Below the pieces are notes generated by a model. It saw only the letters and a program-made list of their open reading frames with translations. It did not search any database and was not told where the DNA came from. The position numbers were made by a program, and so were the translations under genes. From Alphaproteobacteria bacterium (lineage in GTDB: Bacteria > Pseudomonadota > Alphaproteobacteria > Micropepsales > Micropepsaceae): a stretch of DNA of 64,000 bases. The stretch's first letter is position 1; every line of letters begins with the position of its first letter. This document shows positions 26,691 to 34,981 of this stretch, piece by piece. The DNA lies in NCBI GenBank assembly GCA_947473475.1, contig CANJBZ010000016.1:1-64000 (forward strand). The letters run 5' to 3'.

Positions 26691-27768
26691 CGAGACTGTT
26701 GAACCCCAAAGTGACTCCCACATCGCCAGGAAGCGTGGCGGCAATTTCCGTTTGCACGGCTTTGATCGCCGCGCGGCCCGCATCGACGCGCGCGCGGCGT
26801 TTCGGATCGGCGGCGGCCTCGCCAAGATCGGCCGGCATCGCATCGACAGCTTTGGCGGCGTTCGCGAAAAGCTGATCGAATTTGGTCCTATGCGCCACCG
26901 GAGCTCCGGCGGCAAACACTTTTTCCAAGGCCTGCGCGGAGGTGAGATTAAGCTTCAGATTGCGCTGCGAACGCTGGCTGCGCCAGGCCTCCGCGGATTT
27001 TGGTTTGGCCGCGTCCGCGTTAGCGCCCAATACCGGCAGCAGCTTGACGTCGTGCATCAGCTTGAAGCCTGCGACCAAATCGGTCAGCAACAGGCGCGCA
27101 GCTTCGGGCGCATCGGCGAACAGGCTCTTCCAGCCCTTGTTGGCGGCAATTGCGGCGCGCACACCATCGGGCGCGGTCCAGTCGGCCAACAGGTCACGTG
27201 CGATCACGTTCAGATTGTGCGCGATCCCGGCGCCAACTTGGGTCCGCCATTGGCCATCGCGGCCCGCTGCTTTCAATGCCGCTGCGGGATTGTCGCCGTC
27301 ATACAGCAAGCGTTCGAGCGCGGTGAGCCCCTGCCCCGCGACGCTGTCATGCGCCATCGATTCCGGCGTTAGATCTTTCGGGTTCTTGGAACTCAGCAAT
27401 TGGTCGAGCGCGCGCTGCGTGGCGTTGCGCGCTTCCGGCCAATAGGCGAAACGGTCGTAGCGTAAGAACAGCGTGACCGGGCCGGTCTTGACGATCTGCG
27501 CGTTGGCCCAGGCATCGGCCACTGCGTTGTACGCCGTACGAAGCGATTGAAAGTCGCCGCTCTCGCGTTTCGCTGCAAATGCCGTCCAGGCTTTTTCCTG
27601 CACCTCCGTCGCTTGCACCAGCGCGCGATAGGTCGGGATGACAAACTGATCCACGACGGCAAGCACCGTCTTCCCCGCCTGCACGGCTTTGGGATCGGGC
27701 TTCGCAGCCACAGCCGGGCCGGGCGCGGCTGCCAGAAGAAGCAGGGACTTGCGAGAGAACAACGCCAT
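26680..27768 (-). CDS. Imelysin-family protein (second copy in operon)
   Basis: A 362-residue protein with a signal peptide (RKSLLLLAAAPGPAVAA). The family's helical fold is indicated by VDQFVIPTYRALVQATEVQE, FLRYDRFAYWPEARNATQRA and VAGQGLTALERLLYDGDNP, where the GLTALE segment corresponds to the GxHxxE motif of iron-regulated imelysins; here His is replaced by Thr-Ala. Imelysin-like proteins are periplasmic or membrane-attached and linked to iron uptake. It starts 9 bp after the di-heme oxidoreductase stop (GGAAAGC before the ATG) and overlaps DUF1513. Confidence 0.85.
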   Translation of the reverse strand: MALFSRKSLLLLAAAPGPAVAAKPDPKAVQAGKTVLAVVDQFVIPTYRALVQATEVQEKAWTAFAAKRESGDFQSLRTAYNAVADAWANAQIVKTGPVTLFLRYDRFAYWPEARNATQRALDQLLSSKNPKDLTPESMAHDSVAGQGLTALERLLYDGDNPAAALKAAGRDGQWRTQVGAGIAHNLNVIARDLLADWTAPDGVRAAIAANKGWKSLFADAPEAARLLLTDLVAGFKLMHDVKLLPVLGANADAAKPKSAEAWRSQRSQRNLKLNLTSAQALEKVFAAGAPVAHRTKFDQLFANAAKAVDAMPADLGEAAADPKRRARVDAGRAAIKAVQTEIAATLPGDVGVTLGFNSLDGD

Positions 27769-27776
27769 GCTTTCCT

Positions 27777-28949
27777 TTATAACCCGCTCACAAAGGCCAC
27801 AAGCGCGGCCCTATCGGAGGCCGGTAGCGCCCGGAAGCGGCCCCGTGCGGACAGTGCCTCCCCTTCATGCCATTCGATGGCTTCCGCGACATCGCGCGCC
27901 CGCCCGTCATGGAGAAGCCCGCCAAGCCTGAGACTTGTCGCCACATCCCAAAGCGGCGCCGTGCGCCAGAACCAGGGTTCGCCGGGGCCTTCCTCAATGG
28001 CGTCCCCCAAATCCGCGCCCATATCGTGCAGCAAAAGGTCCGTGTAGGCGCGCACCGGAGTGCCGTCGGCAAGATGCAGGGTCTTGTGGCACGCCTCGCA
28101 CCCGGTCGCGGCGAAGAGTTTCTCGCCCGGAGCCGCCTTCGGCGGCTGAGGAGCGGGCAAGGACGCCACATAGCCCGCAATCAAATCGAACAGCGCATCC
28201 GGCACTTCCGGTTGGCCGCTTTCCGCGCCGTGCGGCCCCGCCCGGCAGGCGCGCTCGGCCACCGTGCAATCACCCCAGGCGTCCGAACGAAGCTTGGTGG
28301 AAAGCCCGATGTCGCGCGAAAATGCCGCTGCAATCTGCGAGGGAAGATCGGGCGATGCGGCCTTCCAGCCAAAACGGCCGAGTGTGCGCTTGCCGTCCTT
28401 CATGATCCAAGGAACGTGTCCGGCAACGCCGTCATGGTTGGCGTCTTCCGAGTCGGCATTCTTCAGGATTTCACTGTCGGGAACACGGGAGAGGAGTCCA
28501 ATGCCATTCAGCGGCGGCGCACGGCGGGGAGAAATCCGGGTATCGCGGTGAAGCGGACCGTAGCCAAGTTTCGCAGGCTTCACCGATAGGACGCGCAATC
28601 CATCCTTGTCGCTCCAGCCGATTTCGGGGCTGGCTTCCGGCACTTGCCCCGCAACGCCTCTGGTCTGCAATTGCGCGCCATAAACGGCATCGGTTTCGCC
28701 CCGCCCATTGCCAAGACGCAGCACGAGTCCAGGCGGCAGGCTCTCTTGATCGGACGTCGCCTTAGGATTGAGCGCATGACAGCTCGCGCAGGACGTCGCG
28801 TCATAGAGCGGACCCAAGCCGTCGTCGGATTTCGTGGATGACGGCGCGGAAATCCAATTGCGCTCGAACAGCCGCTTACCCATCGCAACGTCAAGCGACG
28901 GCGCCGCAATGGCGGCTGTGGTGATCGCGAGGGCAGCAGATGCGAGCAC
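27777..28949 (-). CDS. Di-heme oxidoreductase (DHOR, cytochrome c peroxidase-like)
   Basis: A 390-residue protein with two haem motifs, CASCH near 52-56 and CEACH near 303-307, and the DHOR block (PPLNGIGLLSRVPDSEI, then DANHDGVAGHVPWI). These proteins are found with imelysins, where electron transfer or thiol/iron reduction is proposed. Start: the frame is open to 29234, but translating the intergenic palindrome there is implausible. The GTG at 28949 follows AGGGGAGGG by 8 bases and begins a good signal peptide (VLASAALAITTAAIAAPS), so it is preferred. The ribosome-binding site is provided by the end of a family A repeat. Confidence 0.85.
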   Translation of the reverse strand: MLASAALAITTAAIAAPSLDVAMGKRLFERNWISAPSSTKSDDGLGPLYDATSCASCHALNPKATSDQESLPPGLVLRLGNGRGETDAVYGAQLQTRGVAGQVPEASPEIGWSDKDGLRVLSVKPAKLGYGPLHRDTRISPRRAPPLNGIGLLSRVPDSEILKNADSEDANHDGVAGHVPWIMKDGKRTLGRFGWKAASPDLPSQIAAAFSRDIGLSTKLRSDAWGDCTVAERACRAGPHGAESGQPEVPDALFDLIAGYVASLPAPQPPKAAPGEKLFAATGCEACHKTLHLADGTPVRAYTDLLLHDMGADLGDAIEEGPGEPWFWRTAPLWDVATSLRLGGLLHDGRARDVAEAIEWHEGEALSARGRFRALPASDRAALVAFVSGL

Positions 28950-28957
28950 AGTAACTA

Positions 28958-29085
28958 CCCTCCCCTTGAGGGAGGGTCGAAATTCATCGAGCGAAGCGAA
29001 GAGGAATTTCGGGGAGGGGATTACCCTCCGCATTGTCCCCTCCCCGAAGACGCTTCGCGTCTTCGGCCCTTCCTCAAGGGGAGGG
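28958..29085. repeat. Paired inverted palindromic repeat, family A, copy 1
   Basis: Two hairpin units in inverted orientation fill the gap between the multicopper oxidase and the di-heme oxidoreductase. Unit one (28958-29020) runs CCCTCCCCTTGAGGG to CGGGGAGGGGA; unit two (29037-29085) runs CCCCTCCCCG to CCTCAAGGGGAGGG. Inner arms GAAGACGC-TTC-GCGTCTTC form a strong hairpin. The same pair layout recurs at 45503-45667. No open reading or transposase is associated. Confidence 0.85.
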
Positions 29086-29092
29086 TTGGATT

Positions 29093-30535
29093 TTAAGTTA
29101 CGCGGAACCATCCCATCATCCCTGTGTCTTGGTGTTCGATGATGTGGCAGTGGATCATCCAATTGCCGGGATTGTCGGCGACGAACGCAATTTCGACGCG
29201 CTCCTCGGGCAGCACCAGAACCGTGTCGGCCCAATGTTCGGGCCGCTTCAGCTTGGTTGACGACAAAACTTTGAACGTGTGTCCATGCACGTGCATCGGA
29301 TGCACATGCGGCGTGGTGTTGGTGAGTTGCAGACGCACCGTCGTTCCGCGCGCCAACGTCATAAGCGGCGGCGGCAAACGCTCATGGCCGTTCTGCGGCC
29401 AGGGCTTCCCGTCAATTGCCCACAAGGTCCGCGTTGTGGAGCAGAGCGAATCCAGCATGTTGATGGTGCGCCCATCGGGGAGAACGATCGGCGGCAGATC
29501 GGGATAATCGCTGGCCGTTGCCGATGCAGACAGTTTCAGTTCGTGCCGTTCCGCTGTGCCCAAATCGGGCGCTGCCAGCCGCGACGGTGACAGCGATGCC
29601 GCCGCTTTGGCGCCGGACACCGCTCCGCCCGCGACAAGAGTGGCGAGAACAACGGGCTCCTGCGCGAAGAAATCGACGAGCTGAACCTTGCCGCCGGCGG
29701 CGGGCGTGCGCAGCGACAGGTCCATCCGCATGGCCGGTCCGAGACGCCAAGTGTCGAGCACAAACCCGTCAAAGACATTGCCGTCGATGGCCACAACGCG
29801 CGCCTCTGCGCCTTGCACGCCGATGTCGCCGACGCGCGTGGAATCGACGTTCAAAACCCGAAAGCGAATATTCGCATTGGCAGGGACCGAAATTTCCGGC
29901 GATGCCAATCCATTGGCTGTGCGCAAGGTTCCAAAGGTGCCGCCGCGGCCCGCACCTTCCACGGTAAGAAACGGCAGCAGTTTGCCGGTTTTATCGACGC
30001 GCCAATCCTTCAGTACACAGACCACATCGTCGTCGAACGTGCCCGTTTCGTCTTCGACGATCAGCACGCCCGCAAGGCCACGACCCAATTGTTCGACGGT
30101 GTTGCAGTGCGGGTGGAAGAAAAATGTCCCGGCATCGGGCGGTGTGAAGCGATAGGAGAAGCTTTCCCCAGGCTGTACCGGCATCTGCGTCACATAAGGC
30201 ACGCCGTCCATGGCGTTGGGCCCGCGCACGCCATGCCAATGAATGGAGGTGTGTTCTTTAAGACGATTGACCAGCGTCACATCCATGCTTTCGCCGTGGC
30301 GCAGGCGATAAACCGGAAACGGCTCCTCGCCATACAGCCAAAGCGGCGTCGATCCCATTGCACCGGGAAGCGTGAACGCCCGCTCCTGCGCGGTCAGCGT
30401 CACTGGCATTCCGCCGATCCGCGTCTCGCGCAGACGACCACCTGCCTGCGCCGTGCCTTGCGCGCAGCCACCCAGCTGCATGGCCAGCAATGCACCGCCG
30501 CCCGCCAGAACGGCGCGACGGTTGTAAAGGTTCAT
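29093..30535 (-). CDS. Multicopper oxidase, exported
   Basis: A 480-residue three-domain oxidase. All four copper-binding stretches are visible: HWHG near 98-101, the HPH of FFFHPHC near 139-145, HVHPMHVHGH near 401-410, and HCHIIEHQDTGMM near 462-474, with the axial Met of the type 1 site. The leader NRRAVLAGGGALLAMQLGGC suggests Tat export and possibly lipidation at the Cys of LGGC. Such enzymes oxidise Fe(II), Cu(I) or phenols with oxygen. It sits inside an imelysin operon, its start overlapping the upstream stop by ATGA, so a ferroxidase or cuprous oxidase role in iron uptake is plausible. Confidence 0.9.
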   Translation of the reverse strand: MNLYNRRAVLAGGGALLAMQLGGCAQGTAQAGGRLRETRIGGMPVTLTAQERAFTLPGAMGSTPLWLYGEEPFPVYRLRHGESMDVTLVNRLKEHTSIHWHGVRGPNAMDGVPYVTQMPVQPGESFSYRFTPPDAGTFFFHPHCNTVEQLGRGLAGVLIVEDETGTFDDDVVCVLKDWRVDKTGKLLPFLTVEGAGRGGTFGTLRTANGLASPEISVPANANIRFRVLNVDSTRVGDIGVQGAEARVVAIDGNVFDGFVLDTWRLGPAMRMDLSLRTPAAGGKVQLVDFFAQEPVVLATLVAGGAVSGAKAAASLSPSRLAAPDLGTAERHELKLSASATASDYPDLPPIVLPDGRTINMLDSLCSTTRTLWAIDGKPWPQNGHERLPPPLMTLARGTTVRLQLTNTTPHVHPMHVHGHTFKVLSSTKLKRPEHWADTVLVLPEERVEIAFVADNPGNWMIHCHIIEHQDTGMMGWFRVT

Positions 30536-31803
30536 CGCGTTACAGCCGAGGGATTGTCCAGGCTGTCGGAGCCTTCGAGCGAAATCTTCAGGCCCAGCGC
30601 CGCGACCACCGCTTCATCCGCGCGGGTCTGTGCGATCAAAGCGTCAATCGCATCCTGTACCATCTTGTTGCCGGCGGCGTTTCCGCTGCCGATCATCTGG
30701 TCATAGGCCATCTTCCCGGAATCGCCGGTGTCCTTGATGAGTTTCACCTTGGCCAGGGTGTCGGCGATCCGGTCGTCCATGCGCTTGGCGACGGCTATGT
30801 TCTTGCCCATCGCGTAGTCGCGGAAGCTCGGCCCCTGCACGACGGTTCCGTCCACGCGCACATAGCGGCCACGCCACACATTGGCGATGCCGAGTTCGTC
30901 ATAATAGTGAGAATTGTGCGTGTTGTCGGAAAAGCAGTCTTGCTCCTCTTCCGGATCGTGCAGGATCAGGCCGAGCTTCATGCGCTCGCCGGCCATCTCG
31001 CCATACGACAGCGAGCCGATGCCCGTCAGGATGGTGGACAGACCGCCGTCGAGGCCTTTGCCGGCGAGTTGCGCGCGCGCTTTACCGCCGGGCGCCCAAT
31101 CGGCCGCCATCACGCCCAAATCCTCGACCAGCAGATCGGTGACGGCTTTCAGGTACTGCGCACGGCGCTCGCAATTGCCGCGCGTGCAGGCCTTCACATT
31201 GTAATCGGAAGCCGGGCGCTCACCCGCGCCGGGGCCAGTGCCGTGGAGATCCTGTCCCCACAGAAGAAATTCAATCGCATGATAGCCGGTCGCGACATTG
31301 GCCTCGACGCCCTGCGCCTGCTGCAACTGTTTCAGCAGATTCTTGTCGATGGTCGCCGCATTCACCTGCTTCGAGCCGATGCGGATTTGCTTCGCGGCGA
31401 TGACGTTCAACGTATAGAGCGGATTGTCGTCGGACGTTTTTCCATAGGACGCGGCGACATAATCGATCAGCCCCTCGTCCAGCGGCCAGGAGTTCACCTC
31501 GCCTTCCCAGTCGTCGACAACGGCGTTGCCAAAGCGAAAGGCTTCCGTCTGAAGGTAGGGCGCCCGCGCGGCCCTCCAGGCATTGCGCGCCGTCACCAAC
31601 TTCGCCTGGGTCGGGTCGGCCAGGAATGCGTTCACTGCGGACTGGAGCGCCTTGCCGGTCGAAAACGCGTCGCCAAAACTTGCCTGCGCGATATCGCCAT
31701 AGGTCTTCAGCACCTCGTCCGCCTTCGGCGGCGCTATGGAGGCAGCCAGAGCCACGCCGGAAAGCAGGGCGCAGCCAAAGGACATCGCAAGGATCGCACG
31801 CAT
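30532..31803 (-). CDS. Imelysin-family iron-related protein (IcmP-like)
   Basis: A 423-residue protein with a signal peptide (ILAMSFGCALLSGVALAA). The imelysin signature GYHAIEFLLWGQD at about 177-189 holds the GxHxxE motif, and EAFRFGNAVVDDWEGEVNSW and DEGLIDYVAASYG are also typical. It is the first gene of a five-gene operon followed by the multicopper oxidase, DHOR, a second imelysin and DUF1513. In pseudomonads the related icmP operon is iron-repressed, and imelysins bind iron-like ligands at the cell surface or in the periplasm. A candidate Fur-like box lies upstream at 31942-31956. Confidence 0.9.
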   Translation of the reverse strand: MRAILAMSFGCALLSGVALAASIAPPKADEVLKTYGDIAQASFGDAFSTGKALQSAVNAFLADPTQAKLVTARNAWRAARAPYLQTEAFRFGNAVVDDWEGEVNSWPLDEGLIDYVAASYGKTSDDNPLYTLNVIAAKQIRIGSKQVNAATIDKNLLKQLQQAQGVEANVATGYHAIEFLLWGQDLHGTGPGAGERPASDYNVKACTRGNCERRAQYLKAVTDLLVEDLGVMAADWAPGGKARAQLAGKGLDGGLSTILTGIGSLSYGEMAGERMKLGLILHDPEEEQDCFSDNTHNSHYYDELGIANVWRGRYVRVDGTVVQGPSFRDYAMGKNIAVAKRMDDRIADTLAKVKLIKDTGDSGKMAYDQMIGSGNAAGNKMVQDAIDALIAQTRADEAVVAALGLKISLEGSDSLDNPSAVTR

Positions 31804-31823
31804 GAAAAAGGCCCTTTGCTAGA

Positions 31824-31866
31824 GCGCAATCCGGCGAAGTGGATGCCGGTTCGCCGTAGATTGCGC
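31824..31866. repeat. Alphaproteobacterial-type palindromic repeat, first element
   Basis: GCGCAATC...GATTGCGC enclose an inner inverted repeat CGGCGAA...TTCGCCG around a ccggtt/gtggat core. The layout (nested stems, core aagtgga-xx-ccggtt) resembles a dispersed palindrome I recall from Rhizobiales-like genomes. It lies immediately upstream of the imelysin operon start. Confidence 0.7.
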
Positions 31867-31881
31867 GGCAAACCAAGGAAT

Positions 31882-31921
31882 CTAGACACGATCCGATTCA
31901 TTTTGATCGGATCGTGTCTAG
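31882..31921. repeat. Alphaproteobacterial-type palindrome, 16-bp perfect stem
   Basis: CTAGACACGATCCGAT-TCATTTTG-ATCGGATCGTGTCTAG: a 16-bp perfect stem with an 8-base loop. Sixteen bases separate it from the first element, making a paired structure between the divergent imelysin and GST genes. It is not followed by a long T-run, so a terminator role is doubtful. Confidence 0.8.
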
Positions 31922-31941
31922 GCTTTTATGGGAACCATATA

Positions 31942-31956
31942 TGCGACTGATTTGCA
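31942..31956. promoter_or_regulatory. Candidate Fur-like iron box upstream of the imelysin operon
   Basis: TGCGACT-G-ATTTGCA is an imperfect inverted repeat (5 of 7 positions paired) resembling the alphaproteobacterial Fur pattern TGCAAAT-x-ATTTGCA. It lies in the divergent region between the imelysin operon and the GST gene and could serve either. It is 139 bp from the imelysin start, so this is tentative. Confidence 0.3.
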
Positions 31957-32045
31957 AGTGCAGGTTGGCTTACAAGCGATTTAGCCTTTGACGCGACGCC
32001 CAAACGGCTGGACAAAAGGCCAAGCGCCAAAGGGGCATATCCATC

Positions 32046-32687
32046 ATGAAGCTCTACAATTTCCACGCCAGCAGCACCTCCTACCGCACCAGAATTGTGC
32101 TCAACCTGAAGGGCCTTCAATACGAGTACATACCTATCCGGCTGGATAAGCAGGAACACCTGTCGCCGGCCTATGGCGAGGTCAACCCGATGCGGGGCGT
32201 GCCCACGCTCGAAGTGGACGGCGTGCGGCTTTATCAATCCTCGGCGATCATCGAATATCTTGAAGAGGTGTTTCCGGACCCGCCGGTGCTGCCGAAGGAC
32301 CCCGTTGGACGCGCCCATGTGCGGGCCATCTGCGCGATCGTCGGCGCGGACATGCACGCGGTGAACAATCTGCGGATCCGCAACTTCGTCCGCGATACCT
32401 ATAAACAGGACGCGGATGGCGTAACGGCGTGGATTTCGCTTTGGAACAAGGCAGGATTCGAGGCCATTGAGGCGATGCTGCGCGCCGACAAGAACCGGAA
32501 CGGTTTTTGTTACGGCTCGACACCGACGATGGCGGATGCCTTCCTGATCTCGCACGTATTTTCGGCGGTGCGCTTTAAGACGGACATGACGCCGTATACG
32601 GAAATTCGCGCCGTCGTCGACAATTGCAACGCGCTCAAACCCTTTGCCGACGCCCATCCCAGTAACCAGCCTGACGCCGGGGGCTAA
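32046..32687 (+). CDS. maiA: Glutathione S-transferase, zeta class (maleylacetoacetate isomerase-like)
   Basis: A 213-residue protein. The N-terminal thioredoxin fold has the zeta-class motif SSTSYRTRIVLNLKG at about 9-23, with the catalytic serine; NPMRGVPTLEVDG and LYQSSAIIEYLEEVFPDP form the glutathione-binding part. The C-terminal helical domain contains TPTMADAFLISHVFSAVRF. Zeta-class enzymes isomerise maleylacetoacetate or maleylpyruvate with glutathione. Tandem gentisate-dioxygenase-like cupins 20 kb away could produce maleylpyruvate, but a link is only inferred. No other homogentisate genes lie adjacent. Confidence 0.85.
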   Translation: MKLYNFHASSTSYRTRIVLNLKGLQYEYIPIRLDKQEHLSPAYGEVNPMRGVPTLEVDGVRLYQSSAIIEYLEEVFPDPPVLPKDPVGRAHVRAICAIVGADMHAVNNLRIRNFVRDTYKQDADGVTAWISLWNKAGFEAIEAMLRADKNRNGFCYGSTPTMADAFLISHVFSAVRFKTDMTPYTEIRAVVDNCNALKPFADAHPSNQPDAGG

Positions 32688-33187
32688 GCCACGTCCGCCG
32701 CGCGGGCGCCCGTTGGGGCGGGAAGCGGGATACCGGGCTCGAATTTTGACGTGCGGATGGCGAGCGCGGTTTTCACGCTGGCCACGTTTCGCGCGGCTGT
32801 GAGTTTTTCGGTCACGAAGGTCTGAAACTCAGTCAGGTCGCGCGCCACGCACAGAAGGATAAAGTCGACCTCGCCCGAGAGCATGTGGCAGGTGCGCACC
32901 TGCGGCCAGGCGCGAGCCTGCTCTTCGAACGCCCTGAGATCGGGCTCCGCCTGGCTGGAAAGGCCCACAAACGCGAATGCCGTGACCTCAAAGCCCAGCG
33001 CCTTTGCCTCCAGGTCGGCATGGTAGCCTTTGATGTAACCGGCTTTTTCAAGCGCGCGGACCCGCCTTAGGCAAGGCGGCGCGGTGATACCGACCCGTTG
33101 CGCCAATTCCACATTGGTCATGCGTCCGTCGGCCTGGAGTTCGGCCAGGATTTGGCGATCAATGGTATCGAGTCGATGACGAGCCAT
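32684..33187 (-). CDS. Lrp/AsnC-family transcriptional regulator
   Basis: A 167-residue protein with an N-terminal winged helix-turn-helix (IDRQILAELQADGRMTNVEL, then VGITAPPCLRRVRALEKAGY) and a C-terminal RAM ligand-binding domain (FVGLSSQAEPDLRAFEEQA to VKTALAIRTSKFEPGIP). Members respond to amino acids or related metabolites. It is divergent from thioredoxin reductase across 155 bp, and its stop overlaps the GST stop by 4 bp in convergent orientation. Possible control of trxB is suggested only by position. Confidence 0.9.
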   Translation of the reverse strand: MARHRLDTIDRQILAELQADGRMTNVELAQRVGITAPPCLRRVRALEKAGYIKGYHADLEAKALGFEVTAFAFVGLSSQAEPDLRAFEEQARAWPQVRTCHMLSGEVDFILLCVARDLTEFQTFVTEKLTAARNVASVKTALAIRTSKFEPGIPLPAPTGARAADVA

Positions 33188-33342
33188 GCCAACCCCCGGG
33201 GTGAGCTATGGTTATGCTAAACGGAACGCCCTTTTAGCAATAATGTTTCCTTATACAGCAGATGTGAGCAAAGAAAACGCGCGCTTGACCTCGCGCACCC
33301 ATATTCCGATATGAGGTGGCCAGCCAAACTTGCGGAACCGTC

Positions 33343-34287
33343 ATGTCCGAATCCCTGCACGCCAAAGTCCTGATTCTAGGAAGCGGACCAGCCGGTTGCA
33401 CGGCCGCCATCTACGCCGCCCGCGCCATGCTGGAACCCGTCATGCTCGCCGGCCTGCAACCCGGCGGGCAGCTGACCATCACCACGGAGGTCGAGAACTA
33501 CCCCGGCTTCAAAGAAGCAATCCAAGGCCCCTGGCTCATGGAGCAGATGCAGGCGCAGGCCGAGCATGTCGGAACGCGGTCAGAATACGACCTGATCTCC
33601 AGCGCAGATCTCGCGCAACGGCCCTTTGTGCTGCACGGCGATTCGGGCAAACGGTACACGGCCGACACCGTTATCATCGCCACCGGCGCGCAGGCGAAAT
33701 GGCTGGGGCTGCCGAGCGAAGAGCAGTTCAAGGGTTTCGGGGTCTCGGCCTGCGCGACCTGTGACGGCTTCTTCTTCAAGGGCAAGAAAGTCGTCGTGGT
33801 CGGCGGCGGGAATACCGCTGTCGAGGAAGCGCTATACCTGACCAATTTTGCCAGCGAGGTAACACTGGTTCACCGCCGCGACTCGTTGCGCGCCGACAAG
33901 ACCAATCAGATGCGCCTTGCGAACCATCCCAAGACGCGGATCGTCTGGGACAGCGCCATCGAGGAAGTTCTTGGCGCGGGCGACCCCAAGACCGTTTCGG
34001 GCGTGCGCGTGCGCAATCTGAAGACAGGGGCCATCGATACGATTCCGGCGGACGGCTTGTTCGTCGCCATCGGGCATACGCCGGCGACCCAGATATTCCG
34101 TGGACAGATCGATATGGACGAAGAGGGCTACATCCGCACGGCGCCCGATTCCACCAAGACAAACATTCCGGGCGTGTTCGCGGCCGGCGATGTGAAAGAC
34201 AAAGTGTTTCGCCAGGCTGTTACAGCTGCGGGGATGGGCTGCATGGCGGCGCTGGAAGCCGAACGCTTCCTCGCCGGAGGCCATTGA
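33343..34287 (+). CDS. trxB: Thioredoxin reductase
   Basis: A 314-residue flavoprotein with the FAD-binding fold LILGSGPAGCTAAIYAARAM, the redox disulfide CATCDG at about 138-143, the NADPH-binding VVVVGGGNTAVEEALYL, and a C-terminal FAD segment GVFAAGDVKDKVFRQAVTAA. It transfers electrons from NADPH to thioredoxin in the cytoplasm. ATG 33343 is chosen; an upstream GTG at 33316 would add nine residues not typical of the family. It is divergent from the Lrp regulator. Confidence 0.97.
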   Translation: MSESLHAKVLILGSGPAGCTAAIYAARAMLEPVMLAGLQPGGQLTITTEVENYPGFKEAIQGPWLMEQMQAQAEHVGTRSEYDLISSADLAQRPFVLHGDSGKRYTADTVIIATGAQAKWLGLPSEEQFKGFGVSACATCDGFFFKGKKVVVVGGGNTAVEEALYLTNFASEVTLVHRRDSLRADKTNQMRLANHPKTRIVWDSAIEEVLGAGDPKTVSGVRVRNLKTGAIDTIPADGLFVAIGHTPATQIFRGQIDMDEEGYIRTAPDSTKTNIPGVFAAGDVKDKVFRQAVTAAGMGCMAALEAERFLAGGH

Positions 34288-34352
34288 TTCGTGGCCAGAT
34301 AACGCCCTCTCGGGGGTGTGCTTGCTTTATAGGTGCGTTGCACACAGCAAAA

Positions 34353-34379
34353 CGGCCCTCGCTGTGAGACGCGGGCCGC
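34353..34379. terminator. Hairpin between convergent trxB and SoxD-like genes
   Basis: CGGCCC(T)CGC-tgtgaga-(C)GCGGGCCG forms a GC-rich stem with one bulge. There is no long T-run, so its efficiency as a terminator is uncertain, but it lies midway between two convergent stops. Confidence 0.4.
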
Positions 34380-34405
34380 TGCAAACACGATAGGTTCAAA
34401 TCAGC

Positions 34406-34981
34406 TCAATACCAGCTCGGCCATTTTGGATCGGGCGGATAGACGGGTTTCGCGGGGACGAAGCCGTCTTTGTTGGGCATCTGCACCTTCAACAGCGTCT
34501 TTTCGTCCATGACGTCGTTTTCTTTGATGATGCCGTTTTCGTAATAGATGTAGGCGGTGAGTGCATAGACTTCGTTCGGCGTCAGCGTTCCGGGATTGCT
34601 GGCCGGCATGGCGCGGTTGATGTAGTCCCAGGTGATCGTTGGGTAGGGATAATAGCTGGGGCCGTTCATTTCCTGGCCGTAGAAGCTGCCTTTGTAGGGT
34701 TCGCCCGGCTTGCCCACCATTAGACGGCGCACGATGCCGTTGCGGCCGGTTTTGCCGTGGCAGACTTCGCAGCGCTTCACGAACAGTTCCGCGCCCTCTT
34801 TTACCGTGCCATGTCCGACAGGAAGCTCTTTGCCTTCCGGGCCGATCATCCGGTCGAAGCGCTGGATTTCGGCTTGCGCAAGCGGTTTGCCGACATTGGG
34901 ATAGGCGCGCTCTGCAGCCATCGCTGCCGGAACAGCCGCCATCGCCACGGCTGCGAGGAGGAGTTTAGACAAACATTGCAT
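34406..34981 (-). CDS. SoxD-like monoheme c-type cytochrome
   Basis: A 191-residue protein with a signal peptide (LLLAAVAMAAVPAAMAA) and one haem motif, CEVCHG, at about 70-75. The start of the mature part (VGKPLAQAEIQRFDRMIGPE, then GKELPVGHGTVKEGAELF) matches the cytochrome partner of sulfite dehydrogenase (SoxD-type). It overlaps the SoxC-like gene by 17 bp and would carry electrons from its molybdenum centre. Only one CxxCH is present, with C-terminal YPPDPKWPSWY; classical SoxD has two haems in some species. Confidence 0.85.
   Translation of the reverse strand: MQCLSKLLLAAVAMAAVPAAMAAERAYPNVGKPLAQAEIQRFDRMIGPEGKELPVGHGTVKEGAELFVKRCEVCHGKTGRNGIVRRLMVGKPGEPYKGSFYGQEMNGPSYYPYPTITWDYINRAMPASNPGTLTPNEVYALTAYIYYENGIIKENDVMDEKTLLKVQMPNKDGFVPAKPVYPPDPKWPSWY

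Noticed and set aside
28950..29234. N-terminal extension of the di-heme oxidoreductase
   Set aside because: It would translate an intergenic palindrome and part of the multicopper oxidase gene; the GTG at 28949 starts a normal signal peptide.
34353..34379. Strong terminator after trxB
   Set aside because: The stem has a bulge and no T-run, so it is kept only as a low-confidence hairpin.
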